Below, piece by piece: positions 18,139 through 27,043 of a stretch of 64,000 nucleotides of DNA. The stretch covers positions 364,920-428,919 of the forward strand of contig NZ_BMRV01000006.1 of assembly GCF_014648815.1 (NCBI RefSeq). The letters are read 5' to 3'. The position numbers and the translations under genes are program-made. Positions within the stretch are counted from its first letter, which is position 1. Every line of letters starts with the position of its first letter. The notes below the pieces were generated by a model that saw nothing but the letters and a program-made list of their open reading frames with translations, did not search any database and was not told where the DNA came from. Source of the DNA: Streptomyces flaveolus (GTDB lineage Bacteria; Actinomycetota; Actinomycetes; Streptomycetales; Streptomycetaceae).

Positions 18139-18299
18139 TGCCCGGCGTTGCGGGGTGCCTCCCCCAGGCTCGGCTTCTCCCCCACGCTCGGCTTCGCTCG
18201 CGCGGGGGGCCCATGAGCGGGGCCCCCACCGCCCACCCCTGCCCCCTGGGGGTACTTTCCTGGCCGTTCAGGCACGGGGGGAGGCACGACTGCCCGCAG
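18139..18299 (-). repeat. Dispersed GC-rich intergenic repeat, copy A
   Basis: Read on the minus strand it begins GCGGGCAGTCGTGCCTCC, continues with CCTGAACGGCC and GTACCCCCAGGGG, and ends GGGGGAGGCACCCCGCAACG. It shares these blocks with the copies near 33.2, 41.4 and 47.8 kb. It fills most of the 443-bp gap 18053-18495, which has no gene. Confidence 0.85.
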
Positions 18300-18412
18300 G
18301 CTGGGGCCGGGCCTGCGGCATACGCGCCCGCGGGCTGCGGCGCAGCCGGCGGCAGCCCGCCGCCGCGAGTCACGACGCGATTACGATCTTCGGCCCCACC
18401 GCGGACGCGCTC

Positions 18413-18441
18413 TTGCCGCCCTCACCCCCCTGGCGTACACC
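18413..18441 (+). promoter_or_regulatory. Candidate promoter of the sugar ABC operon
   Basis: TTGCCG (18413-18418) and TACACC (18436-18441) are separated by 17 bp, about 55 bp before the lipoprotein start. This is a match by eye to a vegetative consensus. No regulator gene of the LacI or ROK type is adjacent. Confidence 0.35.
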
Positions 18442-18495
18442 AGAGCGCACGGGACAGCGCCGGACGTTCGACGAGGAACGAAGAACGGGGCAGTG

Positions 18496-19893
18496 ATGCG
18501 CACGAGCAGCACCATGCGGACAGGCAGCGCCGCGAAGAGGACCACCAGGGCGGCCGCCGCCCTCGCCGCGGGAGCCCTCGCGCTCTCGCTCACCGCGTGC
18601 GGCGGTGGCGATGACGACAACGGCGGTGGCGACGGGGGCAGTCAGGGCAACGGCACCAAGAAGCCCGCCACCCTCACCCTTCCCAAGCTGGACGGCGAGA
18701 GCCTGGAGGTCGCCGCCGTCTGGACCGGCGCCGAGCAGGAGAACTTCAAGAAGGTCCTCGCCGAGTTCGAGAAGCGCACCGGCGCCAAGGTGACCTTCGT
18801 GCCGGCCCAGGACCCGATCATCAACTTCCTCGGCTCGAAGATTGCGGGCGGCGCCCCGCCGGACGTGGCGATGCTCCCGCAGCCGGGCGCCATCAAGCAG
18901 GCGGTCGACAAGGGGTGGGCCAAGCCGCTGGGCGCGGAGGCCACCAAGGAGCTGACGAAGAACTACTCGCCGGGCTGGCAGGACATCGGCAAGGTCGGCG
19001 GCAAGCAGTACGGCGTCTACTACAAGGCCGCCAACAAGTCCCTGATCTGGTACAACGCACAGGTCTTCGAGAACGCGGGCGCCGCCGAGCCCAAGACCTG
19101 GGACGAGCTCCTGAGCACCGCGCAGACGGTCTACGACTCGGGCGTCACGCCGTTCTCCGTGGGCGGCGCGGACGGCTGGACGCTCACCGACTGGTTCGAG
19201 AACGTCTACCTCTCGCAGGCGGGCCCGGAGAAGTACGACCAGCTGGCCAAGCACGAGATCAAGTGGACGGACCCCTCCGTGAAGGAGGCCCTGACCACAC
19301 TCGCCCAGATCTGGGGCAAGAAGGACTACGTCGCGGGCGGCGCGTCCGGCGCGCTGCAGACGGAGTTCCCGGCCTCGGTGACGCAGACCTTCACCGGCGG
19401 CGACCAGCCCAAGGCCGGCATGGTCTACGAGGGCGACTTCGTGCAGGTCAACATCGGCGAGACGGACGCGAAGGTCGGCACGGACGCGAAGGTGTTCCCG
19501 TTCCCGGCCGTCGGTGACACCGCGCCGGTGGTCTCGGGCGGCGACGCGGCCGTGATCCTCAAGGACTCGAAGGCGGCGCAGGCGCTGGCCACCTTCCTGG
19601 CCTCCCCGGACTCGGCGTCGATCCAGGCGAAGCTGGGCGGCTTCCTGTCGCCCAACAAGGCCATCGACACGAGCGCGTACCCGAACGAGGTGCAGAAGAA
19701 GATGGCCGACGCGCTGATCGCGGCCGGTGACGACTTCCGCTTCGACATGTCGGACCAGGCCCCGCAGGCCTTCGGCGGCACGCCCGGCAAGGGCGAGTGG
19801 AAGGCGTTGCAGGACTTCCTGAAGAACCCGAAGGACGTCGCCGGCGCGCAGGCGAAGCTGGAGGCGGACGCGGCCGCCGCCTACGGAGGCTGA
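18496..19893 (+). CDS. Extracellular sugar-binding lipoprotein of an ABC importer
   Basis: 465 residues from ATG 18496; GTG 18493 is one codon earlier. The twin basic start and hydrophobic segment end in a lipobox SLTAC with Cys35, so it is lipidated and held on the outer face of the membrane. A Gly/Asp linker precedes a family 1 extracellular solute-binding fold (VAAVWTGAEQENFKKVLAEF onward, PDVAMLPQPG, GVYYKAANKSLIWYN). This fold binds oligosaccharides. It is the first gene of a three-gene operon with two permeases; no ATPase gene is present. In Streptomyces such importers commonly use the shared ATPase MsiK, encoded elsewhere. The sugar cannot be named from sequence. Confidence 0.92.
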   Translation: MRTSSTMRTGSAAKRTTRAAAALAAGALALSLTACGGGDDDNGGGDGGSQGNGTKKPATLTLPKLDGESLEVAAVWTGAEQENFKKVLAEFEKRTGAKVTFVPAQDPIINFLGSKIAGGAPPDVAMLPQPGAIKQAVDKGWAKPLGAEATKELTKNYSPGWQDIGKVGGKQYGVYYKAANKSLIWYNAQVFENAGAAEPKTWDELLSTAQTVYDSGVTPFSVGGADGWTLTDWFENVYLSQAGPEKYDQLAKHEIKWTDPSVKEALTTLAQIWGKKDYVAGGASGALQTEFPASVTQTFTGGDQPKAGMVYEGDFVQVNIGETDAKVGTDAKVFPFPAVGDTAPVVSGGDAAVILKDSKAAQALATFLASPDSASIQAKLGGFLSPNKAIDTSAYPNEVQKKMADALIAAGDDFRFDMSDQAPQAFGGTPGKGEWKALQDFLKNPKDVAGAQAKLEADAAAAYGG

Positions 19894-19897
19894 CGCG

Positions 19898-21244
19898 ATG
19901 GCGTCGGCCACGGCGGCAGGGTCCTCACCGGGCCCTGCCGCTCCCAAGTCGCGCAAGAGCGTGACCGGCACCCGCCGGACCGTGGCGGCCCTGTTCCTGC
20001 TGCCCGCCCTGGTGCTGCTCGGCGCGCTCGTGGTGTACCCGATCGGGTACTCGCTGGTCCGCAGCTTCTACGACCAGTCCGGCGACTCGTTCGCCGGACT
20101 CGACAACTATCAGGCGCTGTTCACCGACGACGGCATCCGCACCGCCCTGAAGAACAACGTCATCTGGGTGGTGTTCGCGCCCACGGTCGCCACCGCGCTC
20201 GGTCTGATCTTCGCGGTGCTGACCGAACGGGTGCGCTGGGGCACGGCGTTCAAGCTGGTCGTCTTCATGCCGATGGCGATCTCGATGCTGGCCGCCGGGA
20301 TCATCTTCCGCCTGGTGTACGACCAGGCGCCGGAGAAGGGCGTGGCGAACGCGGTCTGGGTGGGGGTGCACGACACCTTCGCCGAGTCCTCGGCGTTCCC
20401 GAAGGCGCACCCGGGCCGCGAGTCGCCGCTGAAGCCTGCCGGCGGGGGCGCGTTCGTCACCAAGCAGCCGGTCAGCGCGGGCCAGGTCGTCACGCTCCCG
20501 CTCGTCGGCGTGGCCCCGGACCAGATGCCGGACGGCGCGGAGAAGGCCGTACCCGCCCGGCCCGAGGATGGGAAGATCACCGGCACCACCTGGCAGGACT
20601 TCACCCGCGGCAAGGGCGTCGGGAAACTCAACGGAGTCGACGCCGCCGAGCTGGGCTATGCCGGGATGACGATCGAGGCCGTCAAGGACGGCAAGGTCGT
20701 CGCGTCGACGAAGGCCGCCGGCGACGGCACGTTCACGCTGCCCGCCGAGGCCGACGGGGCGCTGCTCAGGCTGCCCGCCGACAACTTCAAGGAGGCCTAC
20801 AACGGCCTGAACTGGCTCGGCCCCTCGCTCGTCACCCCGGCCATCATCGGGTCGTACGTGTGGATGTGGGCGGGCTTCGCGATGGTGCTGATCGCGGCCG
20901 GGCTGGCGGGCGTCCCCCGGGAACTCCTGGAGGCCGCCCGGGTGGACGGCGCCAACGAGTGGCAGGTCTTCCGCCGGGTCACGGTGCCGCTCCTCGCGCC
21001 GGTCCTCGCGGTCGTGGTCGTCACCCTGATGATCAACGTGCTGAAGGTGTTCGACCTGGTCTTCATCATCGCCCCCGGCTCCTCCCAGGACGACGCGAAC
21101 GTGCTCGCCCTGGAGCTGTACCGCAAGGGCTTCGCCTCGGACCAGCCGGGCGTCGCCAGCGCCATCGCGGTGTTCCTGCTGCTCCTGGTCATCCCGGTGA
21201 TGTGGTTCAACGTAAGGCGGCTGCGGCGGGAGGTGCGGCGATGA
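19898..21244 (+). CDS. Sugar ABC transporter permease, MalF-type with large external loop
   Basis: 448 residues, starting 4 bp after the binding-protein stop. TM1 is near residues 28-50. After the third helix an extracytoplasmic insertion of about 150 residues (about 150-305) precedes the remaining helices. It reads like a small beta-rich domain (MTIEAVKDGKVVAST, DGTFTLPAEADG). The EAA loop that contacts the ATPase is clear (ELLEAARVDGANEWQVFRRV). MalF has a comparable P2 loop that contacts the binding protein. The stop TGA overlaps the ATG of a 32-codon frame in the repeat that follows. It forms a heterodimer with the next permease. Confidence 0.9.
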   Translation: MASATAAGSSPGPAAPKSRKSVTGTRRTVAALFLLPALVLLGALVVYPIGYSLVRSFYDQSGDSFAGLDNYQALFTDDGIRTALKNNVIWVVFAPTVATALGLIFAVLTERVRWGTAFKLVVFMPMAISMLAAGIIFRLVYDQAPEKGVANAVWVGVHDTFAESSAFPKAHPGRESPLKPAGGGAFVTKQPVSAGQVVTLPLVGVAPDQMPDGAEKAVPARPEDGKITGTTWQDFTRGKGVGKLNGVDAAELGYAGMTIEAVKDGKVVASTKAAGDGTFTLPAEADGALLRLPADNFKEAYNGLNWLGPSLVTPAIIGSYVWMWAGFAMVLIAAGLAGVPRELLEAARVDGANEWQVFRRVTVPLLAPVLAVVVVTLMINVLKVFDLVFIIAPGSSQDDANVLALELYRKGFASDQPGVASAIAVFLLLLVIPVMWFNVRRLRREVRR

Positions 21245-21340
21245 CGGAGCGTCCGCCGTGTGACGGCTGGGGGTCCGGGGGTCGTCCCCCGGGAGGACGC
21301 AGTAACGTAAGGCGGCTGCGGCGGGAGGTGCGGCGATGAC
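21209..21340 (+). repeat. 37-bp direct repeat (95-bp period) between the two permease genes
   Basis: Bases 21209-21245 and 21304-21340 are identical. The first copy encodes the end of permease 1 (NVRRLRREVRR, stop) and the second ends in the start codon of permease 2. Both copies carry the same GGGAGG ribosome-binding site and CGATGAC junction. Between them a 32-codon frame (21241-21338) opens on the first ATG and ends with the same NVRRLRREVRR; it may be translated but is probably a by-product. The spacer includes an inverted GGGGG-TCGT-CCCCC. Confidence 0.93.
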
Positions 21341-22253
21341 CGCGGACGCGGGTTCTCTCACCAAGGCGGCCGCCGAGCCGTCCGGGACCACCGTGAAGGC
21401 GAAGCCGTCGCTGGGCTCGCGGCTCGCCGAGGGCGTCAGCGGCGGTCTGGTCCGGGTGTTCCTGATCGTGGTGGGCCTGTTCTGGCTGGTCCCGACCATC
21501 GGACTGCTGCTGTCCTCGCTGCGCACCCCGAGGGACATGGCGGCCAGTGGCTGGTGGAAGGTCTTCACCGAGCCGTCGCAGCTCACCTTCCAGAGCTACG
21601 AGGAGCTGCTGAAGAACGGCGACATCACGTCCTCCCTCGTCAACACCGTGCTGATCACGGTCCCGGCGACGGTCCTGGTCGTCGTCATCGGTTCGCTCGC
21701 GGGCTACGCGTTCGCGTGGATGGACTTCCCGGGCCGCGACTGGTGGTTCCTGGCCGTGGTCGGGCTGCTGGTCGTCCCCGTCCAGGTGGCGCTGATCCCG
21801 ATCGCCGAACTCTTCGGCAAGATCGGCCTGTTCGGGTCGATCCTGGGAGTGATCCTGTTCCACGTCGGTTTCGGACTGCCGTTCGCGGTGTTCCTGCTGC
21901 GGAACTTCTTCGCGGAGATCCCGAGGGAGCTGCTGGAGGCGGCCAGGCTCGACGGAGCGGGTGAACTGCGGTTGTTCGTGCGGGTCGTGATGCCGCTCGG
22001 CGGGCCCGCGATCGCGAGCCTCGGCATCTTCCAGTTCCTGTGGGTGTGGAACGACATGCTGGTCGCGCTGATCTTCTCGGACTCCGGGAGCCAGCCGATC
22101 ACGGTCGCCCTGCAGACGCAGGTACGGCAGTTCGGCAACAACATCGACGTGCTGGCACCGGGCGCGTTCATCTCCATGGTGATTCCGCTGGCCGTGTTCT
22201 TCGCCTTCCAGCGGCAGTTCGTCTCCGGCGTGATGGCGGGCGCCGTCAAGTAG
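21336..22253 (+). CDS. Sugar ABC transporter permease, MalG-type
   Basis: 305 residues with about six transmembrane helices and a cytoplasmic N terminus. The EAA motif IPRELLEAARLDGAGELRLF lies near residues 190-210, and the C terminus ends QRQFVSGVMAGAVK, a MalG hallmark. It pairs with the preceding larger permease. The start ATG 21336 overlaps the end of the duplicated junction, with GGGAGG seven bases upstream. A strong hairpin 20 bp after the stop closes the operon. Confidence 0.94.
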   Translation: MTADAGSLTKAAAEPSGTTVKAKPSLGSRLAEGVSGGLVRVFLIVVGLFWLVPTIGLLLSSLRTPRDMAASGWWKVFTEPSQLTFQSYEELLKNGDITSSLVNTVLITVPATVLVVVIGSLAGYAFAWMDFPGRDWWFLAVVGLLVVPVQVALIPIAELFGKIGLFGSILGVILFHVGFGLPFAVFLLRNFFAEIPRELLEAARLDGAGELRLFVRVVMPLGGPAIASLGIFQFLWVWNDMLVALIFSDSGSQPITVALQTQVRQFGNNIDVLAPGAFISMVIPLAVFFAFQRQFVSGVMAGAVK

Positions 22254-22272
22254 CCGCCGTCGCATCACCCTT

Positions 22273-22305
22273 GAGGGGGCGGGCCGGAAACCGGTCCGCC
22301 CCCTC
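22273..22305 (+). terminator. Terminator of the sugar ABC operon
   Basis: GAGGGGGCGG-CCGG pairs with CCGG-CCGCCCCCTC around an AAA loop, with one mismatch. The CTTCG that follows is a weak T stretch. Confidence 0.75.
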
Positions 22306-22394
22306 TTCGCGCGCGCGAGGTCCCCCGAATGCCGCGACGGCCGTAACCAAGGCGCCCTCCGGGCCGTTCCCGGGCCGAACGCCCGCGCCGACCC

Positions 22395-24671
22395 ATGGAT
22401 GTCCCCGTGCCCCGGTTCAGTGTCATCGTCCCCGCGTACCAGGTTCAGGCGTATCTGCACGAGTGCCTGGATTCGGTGCTGTCCCAGTCCTGCCCGGATC
22501 TCGAACTGATCGTGGTCGACGACTGCTCCCCGGACGCCTGCGGCGAGATCGCCGACGAGTTCGCGGAGCGCGACGCGCGGGTGCGGCCCGTGCACCTGCC
22601 GCGCAACGAGGGCCTGGGCCCCGCCCGCAACGCCGGGATGGAGCGGGCGACCGGTGACTACCTGGTCTTCCTCGACGGCGACGACACCCTCGCCCCGGAC
22701 GCGCTGCGGAGCATCGCCGACCGGATCAAGGAGACCGGCGAGCCGGACGTCCTGGTCTATGACTACGCCCGCACCCACTGGACCGGCGAGACGGTCCGCA
22801 ACCGGGCCGCGGCGCACCTCACCGAGCAGGGACCGGCACCCTTCCGGCTGACCGACCGGCCGGGGCTCATGAAGCTGCTGATGGTGGCCTGGAACAAGGC
22901 CGTGCGGCGGGAGTTCGCCGAGCGCGAGGGCTTCGTCTTCCCGCCCGGCCACTACGAGGACACCCCGTGGTCCTACCCGGTGCTGATGGCCGCGGAGTCG
23001 ATCGCCACGCTGGACCGGGTCTGCGTCCACTACCGGCAGCGCCGGCGGGGCAGCATCCTGGGCACCCCGAGCGAACGCCACCTCGACGTCTTCGCCCAGT
23101 ACGACCGGGTCTTCGCGTACGTCGAGTCCGACCCGGAGCTGGCCCGCTGGCGGCCGGTGCTGTTCCGCCGCATGGCCGACCACCTGGCGACGGTGTTCAC
23201 CCGGCCCGACCGCCTCCCGCGCTCCCTGCGCGGCGAGTTCATGCGCCGGGCCCGCGTCCACTGCCGCCGCTACCGCGTCCCCGGCGCCCCCGTCCCGCCG
23301 GCCGTCCGGCTGCGCCACGGCCTGCTCCGCCTGGGCCTGCGCCGCACCTACGAGGCCCTGCGGCTGGTGTCGGCCCTGCGCCGCCGGACGCTGAAGGGCT
23401 GCGCCAAGCTGCTGGGGACGGCACGCACCGCCGTCCTGCGGCTGCACTACCGGATCCAGCGCCGCCTCCCCCTGCGTGCCGACCGCGCCCTCTTCGCCGA
23501 CGGCGGCGGCCAGGGGTACGGCGGCGACCCGGCCGCGCTGGAGGAGGCGTTCCGCACCTTCGCGCCGCACGTCCGCACCGCGTGGGCCGCCGACCCGGCG
23601 CACCACCACACGGTCCCGCCCGGCACCCGCCGGCTGACCCCGGACACGGCCGCGTACTGGACGGCGCTGGCCCGCTCCCGGTACCTGGTGCACCACACCG
23701 GTCTCGACGCGGGCCTGGTCAAGCGCCGGGGCCAGGTGGTGGTCCGGACCCAGGGCGGGACACCCCTCAGGTACACGGGCCTGGACCTCCGGGAGCGCCC
23801 GGCCGCCGCCCGCGGCACCGACCTCGCCCGGCTCCTGGACACCGTGGACTCCTGGGACCACCTGGTCTCCGCGAACCGCCACTCCACCCTGACCTGCGAG
23901 CGCGTGTACCCGGGCCGCTACACCACGCTGGAGTACGGCCGGCCGCGCACCGACGTGCTCCAGCGCGCGACGGCGGCGGACGTGGCCCGGCTGCGCGAGA
24001 CGCTCGGCATCCCCCAGGGCACCGTCGCGCTGCTGTACGCGCCCACGTACCGCGACTACCGCCGCACCCAGCGCGCGGGCCTCGACCTGGAGCGTCTCGT
24101 CACCCGTCTCGGCCCGCGCTTCATGGTGCTGGCCCGCGCCCACCCCCGGCACGGCGGCCCCCTCACCACCGCCCGGCACGACCGGATCGTCGACGTCACC
24201 GGCCATCCGAGCGTGGAAGCGCTGTGCCTCGCCTCGGACGCGCTGATCACCGACTACTCGACACTGATGTTCGACTACGCGGGCCTGGACCGGCCGATCG
24301 TGCTCCACGCCGACGAACCGGAGGCGTTCGAGGCAGCCGTCGGCACCTATGTCGACCTCCGCTCCTTCCCGCCGGGCGCGGTGGCGGGCGACGAGGACGA
24401 GCTGATCGGCGTCTTCGCCGGCGGCCACTGGTGCGGTCCGCGGTCCGCCCAGCTCAGGGCCGCTTTCCGGGAGCGGTTCTGCCCGTACGACGACGGCCGC
24501 GTCGCCGAGCGCGTCGTCCGCCGCGTCGTGCTGGAGGAGACGGACCTCCCGCCGGTCGTGCCGCTCGCCGAACGGCGCCCCGCCCCCTCCTCCGCATCGG
24601 CCCTCTCCCGGCCCCCGCTCGCCACCGTGCCGCAACCCGCCGGGCCGCGCACCGTCACCGACAGCCTCTGA
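22395..24671 (+). CDS. GT2 glycosyltransferase fused to TagF/TagB-like glycerophosphotransferase, paralogue 1
   Basis: 758 residues. ATG 22395 is used; GTG 22407 would give the MPRFS start of the sister genes, and neither has a strong ribosome-binding site. Residues about 5-230 are a GT-A family 2 domain (SVIVPAYQ, VVDDCSPDAC, FLDGDD). A basic linker follows. About 380-720 is a CDP-glycerol:poly(glycerophosphate) glycerophosphotransferase fold (YLVHHTG, LYAPTYRDY, LITDYSTLMFDYAGLDRP). The usual catalytic HGTP motif reads RTQGGTPLR here, so the first of the two His seen in TagF enzymes is Gly. The second, in ARAHPRHGG, is present. First of three tandem paralogues; cytoplasmic, probably membrane-associated. 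The product is probably a phosphate-linked wall polymer. Confidence 0.87.
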   Translation: MDVPVPRFSVIVPAYQVQAYLHECLDSVLSQSCPDLELIVVDDCSPDACGEIADEFAERDARVRPVHLPRNEGLGPARNAGMERATGDYLVFLDGDDTLAPDALRSIADRIKETGEPDVLVYDYARTHWTGETVRNRAAAHLTEQGPAPFRLTDRPGLMKLLMVAWNKAVRREFAEREGFVFPPGHYEDTPWSYPVLMAAESIATLDRVCVHYRQRRRGSILGTPSERHLDVFAQYDRVFAYVESDPELARWRPVLFRRMADHLATVFTRPDRLPRSLRGEFMRRARVHCRRYRVPGAPVPPAVRLRHGLLRLGLRRTYEALRLVSALRRRTLKGCAKLLGTARTAVLRLHYRIQRRLPLRADRALFADGGGQGYGGDPAALEEAFRTFAPHVRTAWAADPAHHHTVPPGTRRLTPDTAAYWTALARSRYLVHHTGLDAGLVKRRGQVVVRTQGGTPLRYTGLDLRERPAAARGTDLARLLDTVDSWDHLVSANRHSTLTCERVYPGRYTTLEYGRPRTDVLQRATAADVARLRETLGIPQGTVALLYAPTYRDYRRTQRAGLDLERLVTRLGPRFMVLARAHPRHGGPLTTARHDRIVDVTGHPSVEALCLASDALITDYSTLMFDYAGLDRPIVLHADEPEAFEAAVGTYVDLRSFPPGAVAGDEDELIGVFAGGHWCGPRSAQLRAAFRERFCPYDDGRVAERVVRRVVLEETDLPPVVPLAERRPAPSSASALSRPPLATVPQPAGPRTVTDSL

Positions 24672-24828
24672 TCGCCGTTTGTCCACTGGGAGTTCGCATG
24701 CCCCGCAGCTCGTCGCGGCCCACTCCGACCCGGCCGCCCACCTGGCGGCCGACCGGACGGCCGGGCCGCCAGGCGGCCCGAGCGGCGGGGGTCTCCCGTC
24801 GGACCAGGACAACGAGAGAAAGAGCAGT

Positions 24829-27036
24829 ATGCCCCGCTTCAGCATCATCGTCCCGTCCCATGGGGTCGCAGGGCGGCTGTCCCAGGCGCTGGACTCGGTC
24901 CTCGCCCAGTCCTTCGGCGACTTCGAGCTGATCCCCGTCTGCGACGCCCCGGACTGCGCCGCGGCGGACATCGCCGCCGACCGCGCCGAGCGGGACTCCC
25001 GGGTGGCGCCCGTGCACTCACCGCCGTCGGCGGGCCCCGCCGGGGCGCGCAACACCGGGGCGCGGGCGGCGACCGGCGCCTATCTGCTGTTCCTCGACGG
25101 CGACGACGTCCTGGTGCCGGGCGCGCTGGCGGCGCTGGACGCGCGGCTGGCGGAGACCGGCGGCGCCGACGTGCTGTACTTCGAGCACGAGCGCGTCCCC
25201 TGGTGGGAGGGCGAGCCGGCCAACCCGGCCGCCCCGCTGCTGGCGAAGGCCCCGGACGGGGCCTTCTCCCCCGGCCGCGCCCCGCACCTGACCGGCGTGC
25301 AGCTGCCCGCCTGGAGCGCCGTCTACCGCCGCGCCTTCCTTGCCGAACGGCGGCTGGAGTTCCCCGCCGGGCACTACACGGACATCGGCTTCGCCACCCG
25401 GGCCGCGGCGGACGCCGACCGCATGACGGTGCTGCGCTCCGTCGTCGTACGGCACCTGGTGCGGCGCCAGGGCAGCCGGCTGAACCAGCCCGGCGAGCAC
25501 CACGCCGAGCTGCTGGACCAGGCCGAGCTGGCGCTCGCGTACGCCGCCGGGCGGGGGCTGCCGGCCGAGCGGCGCGGGCCACTGTTCGAGCATCTCTTCG
25601 CCCTGATCCTGAAGACGGCCGCCCACCCGAGGCGGCTGACCCGGGGGCGCCGCGTCTTCTTCCGGCGGGCGAGCCGCCTGTACCGGCGTCACCGTCCCGC
25701 CGGTTTCCGCGCGCCGGGCGGCCGGCTCGGCGTGCAGCACCGGCTGCTGGCGTCCGGGTCGTACACGGCGTTTCGTGCCCTGCGGGCCGCCAACCGCGCG
25801 GCGGCCGGGCTCCTCGGCCGGGTGCCCCGCCCGCAGGGGCTGCGGACCCGCCTGCGCTACCGGCGCCGGCTGCGCGGTCCGCTGGACCCCAACCTCGTCG
25901 TGTACTGCGCGTACTGGGGCCGCGGCTACGCCTGCAATCCGGCCGCGATCCACGCCAAGGCCCGTGAACTCGCCCCGCACCTGCGCGGGGTGTTCCTGGT
26001 CGAGCCCGACCAGGCGCACACCCTGCCGGAGGGCGTCGAGCACGCCGTCATCGGCAGCCGGCGCTACTGGGAGGTGCTGGCCCGGGCGACGTACCTGGTG
26101 AACAACGCCAACTTCGCCGAGGGCGTCGTCAAGCGCCCCGGCAGCGTGCACCTGCAGACGCAGCACGGCACCCCGCTGAAGACGATGGGCGTGGACCAGT
26201 CGACGTACCCGGTGGTGGCGGCGGCCAGCGGCAGCTTCGCCAAGCTGCTGGGCCGCGTGGACCGCTGGGACTACAACCTGTCCTCCAACCGCCACTCCAC
26301 CCAGATGTGGGAGCGCGCCTTCCCCGGCTCGTACGAGCACCTGGAGTACGGCTATCCGCGCAACGACGTCTACTACACGGCGACCGCCGACGACGTCGCC
26401 CGCGTCCGGCGCGAACTGGGCGTGCCGGAGGGGAAGACGGCCGTCCTGTACGCGCCCACGCACCGCGACCACGAGACCGGGTTCGGCGCGGGCGGCCTGG
26501 ATCTGGAGGCGTTCTGCGAGGCGGCCGGCGAGGACGTGGTGGTGCTGCTGCGCGCCCACTACTTCTACGACCGGGGCGACCGGCGCCAGGGCAGCGGCCG
26601 GATCATCGACGTCACCGGGCACCGTTCCTCGGAGGACGTGTGCCTGGCCGCCGACGCGTTGGTCACCGACTACTCGTCGATCATGTTCGACTACGCCAAC
26701 CTCGACCGGCCGATCGTCGTGTACGCCGACGACTGGGACGTGTACCGGGAGACCCGCGGCGTCTACTTCGACCTGACCGCGGCCCCGCCCGGACCGGTGG
26801 CGCACACGCCCGAGGAGCTGGCCCGCGTCTTCCGCGACGGCTCGTACGCGGGCGCCGAGTCGGCGGCGCTGCGGGCGGCGTTCCGGGAGCGGTTCTGCGA
26901 GTTCGACGACGGCCGGGCCGCCGAGCGCGTGGTGCGCCGGGTGCTGCTCGGCGAGCCGCCGGAGGCGATCGCGCCCGTGACCCCGCTCGCGCAGCGCGTC
27001 CCGGCCCCCGCCGCCGCCACCCTCGTAAGGAGCTGA
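24829..27036 (+). CDS. GT2 glycosyltransferase fused to TagF-like glycerophosphotransferase, paralogue 2
   Basis: 735 residues from ATG 24829 (MPRFSIIVPSH), aligned with the start of its sisters; the frame is open for another 50 codons but those are low complexity. The C-terminal glycerophosphotransferase domain is canonical: TQHGTPLKTMG with the catalytic His, LLRAHYFYDRG with the second His, and VTDYSSIMFDYANLDRP. The N-terminal GT2 domain is divergent. Where the sisters read VVDDCSPD or VNDCSPD this one has PVCDAPDC, losing one Asp of the nucleotide-binding pair, though FLDGDD remains. This copy may therefore be the main polymerase, with a weakened sugar transferase. It is 157 bp after paralogue 1. 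Confidence 0.88.
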   Translation: MPRFSIIVPSHGVAGRLSQALDSVLAQSFGDFELIPVCDAPDCAAADIAADRAERDSRVAPVHSPPSAGPAGARNTGARAATGAYLLFLDGDDVLVPGALAALDARLAETGGADVLYFEHERVPWWEGEPANPAAPLLAKAPDGAFSPGRAPHLTGVQLPAWSAVYRRAFLAERRLEFPAGHYTDIGFATRAAADADRMTVLRSVVVRHLVRRQGSRLNQPGEHHAELLDQAELALAYAAGRGLPAERRGPLFEHLFALILKTAAHPRRLTRGRRVFFRRASRLYRRHRPAGFRAPGGRLGVQHRLLASGSYTAFRALRAANRAAAGLLGRVPRPQGLRTRLRYRRRLRGPLDPNLVVYCAYWGRGYACNPAAIHAKARELAPHLRGVFLVEPDQAHTLPEGVEHAVIGSRRYWEVLARATYLVNNANFAEGVVKRPGSVHLQTQHGTPLKTMGVDQSTYPVVAAASGSFAKLLGRVDRWDYNLSSNRHSTQMWERAFPGSYEHLEYGYPRNDVYYTATADDVARVRRELGVPEGKTAVLYAPTHRDHETGFGAGGLDLEAFCEAAGEDVVVLLRAHYFYDRGDRRQGSGRIIDVTGHRSSEDVCLAADALVTDYSSIMFDYANLDRPIVVYADDWDVYRETRGVYFDLTAAPPGPVAHTPEELARVFRDGSYAGAESAALRAAFRERFCEFDDGRAAERVVRRVLLGEPPEAIAPVTPLAQRVPAPAAATLVRS

Positions 27037-27043
27037 CCCCGCA

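Noticed and set aside
14420..18373. 1317-codon minus-strand frame opposite the FHA-FtsK gene
   Set aside because: Arg/Gly/Pro/His-rich translation without a domain; shadow of the plus-strand gene.
21241..21338. 32-codon frame as a true regulatory mini-gene
   Set aside because: Its end is only the duplicated end of permease 1; kept as part of the repeat rather than as a gene.
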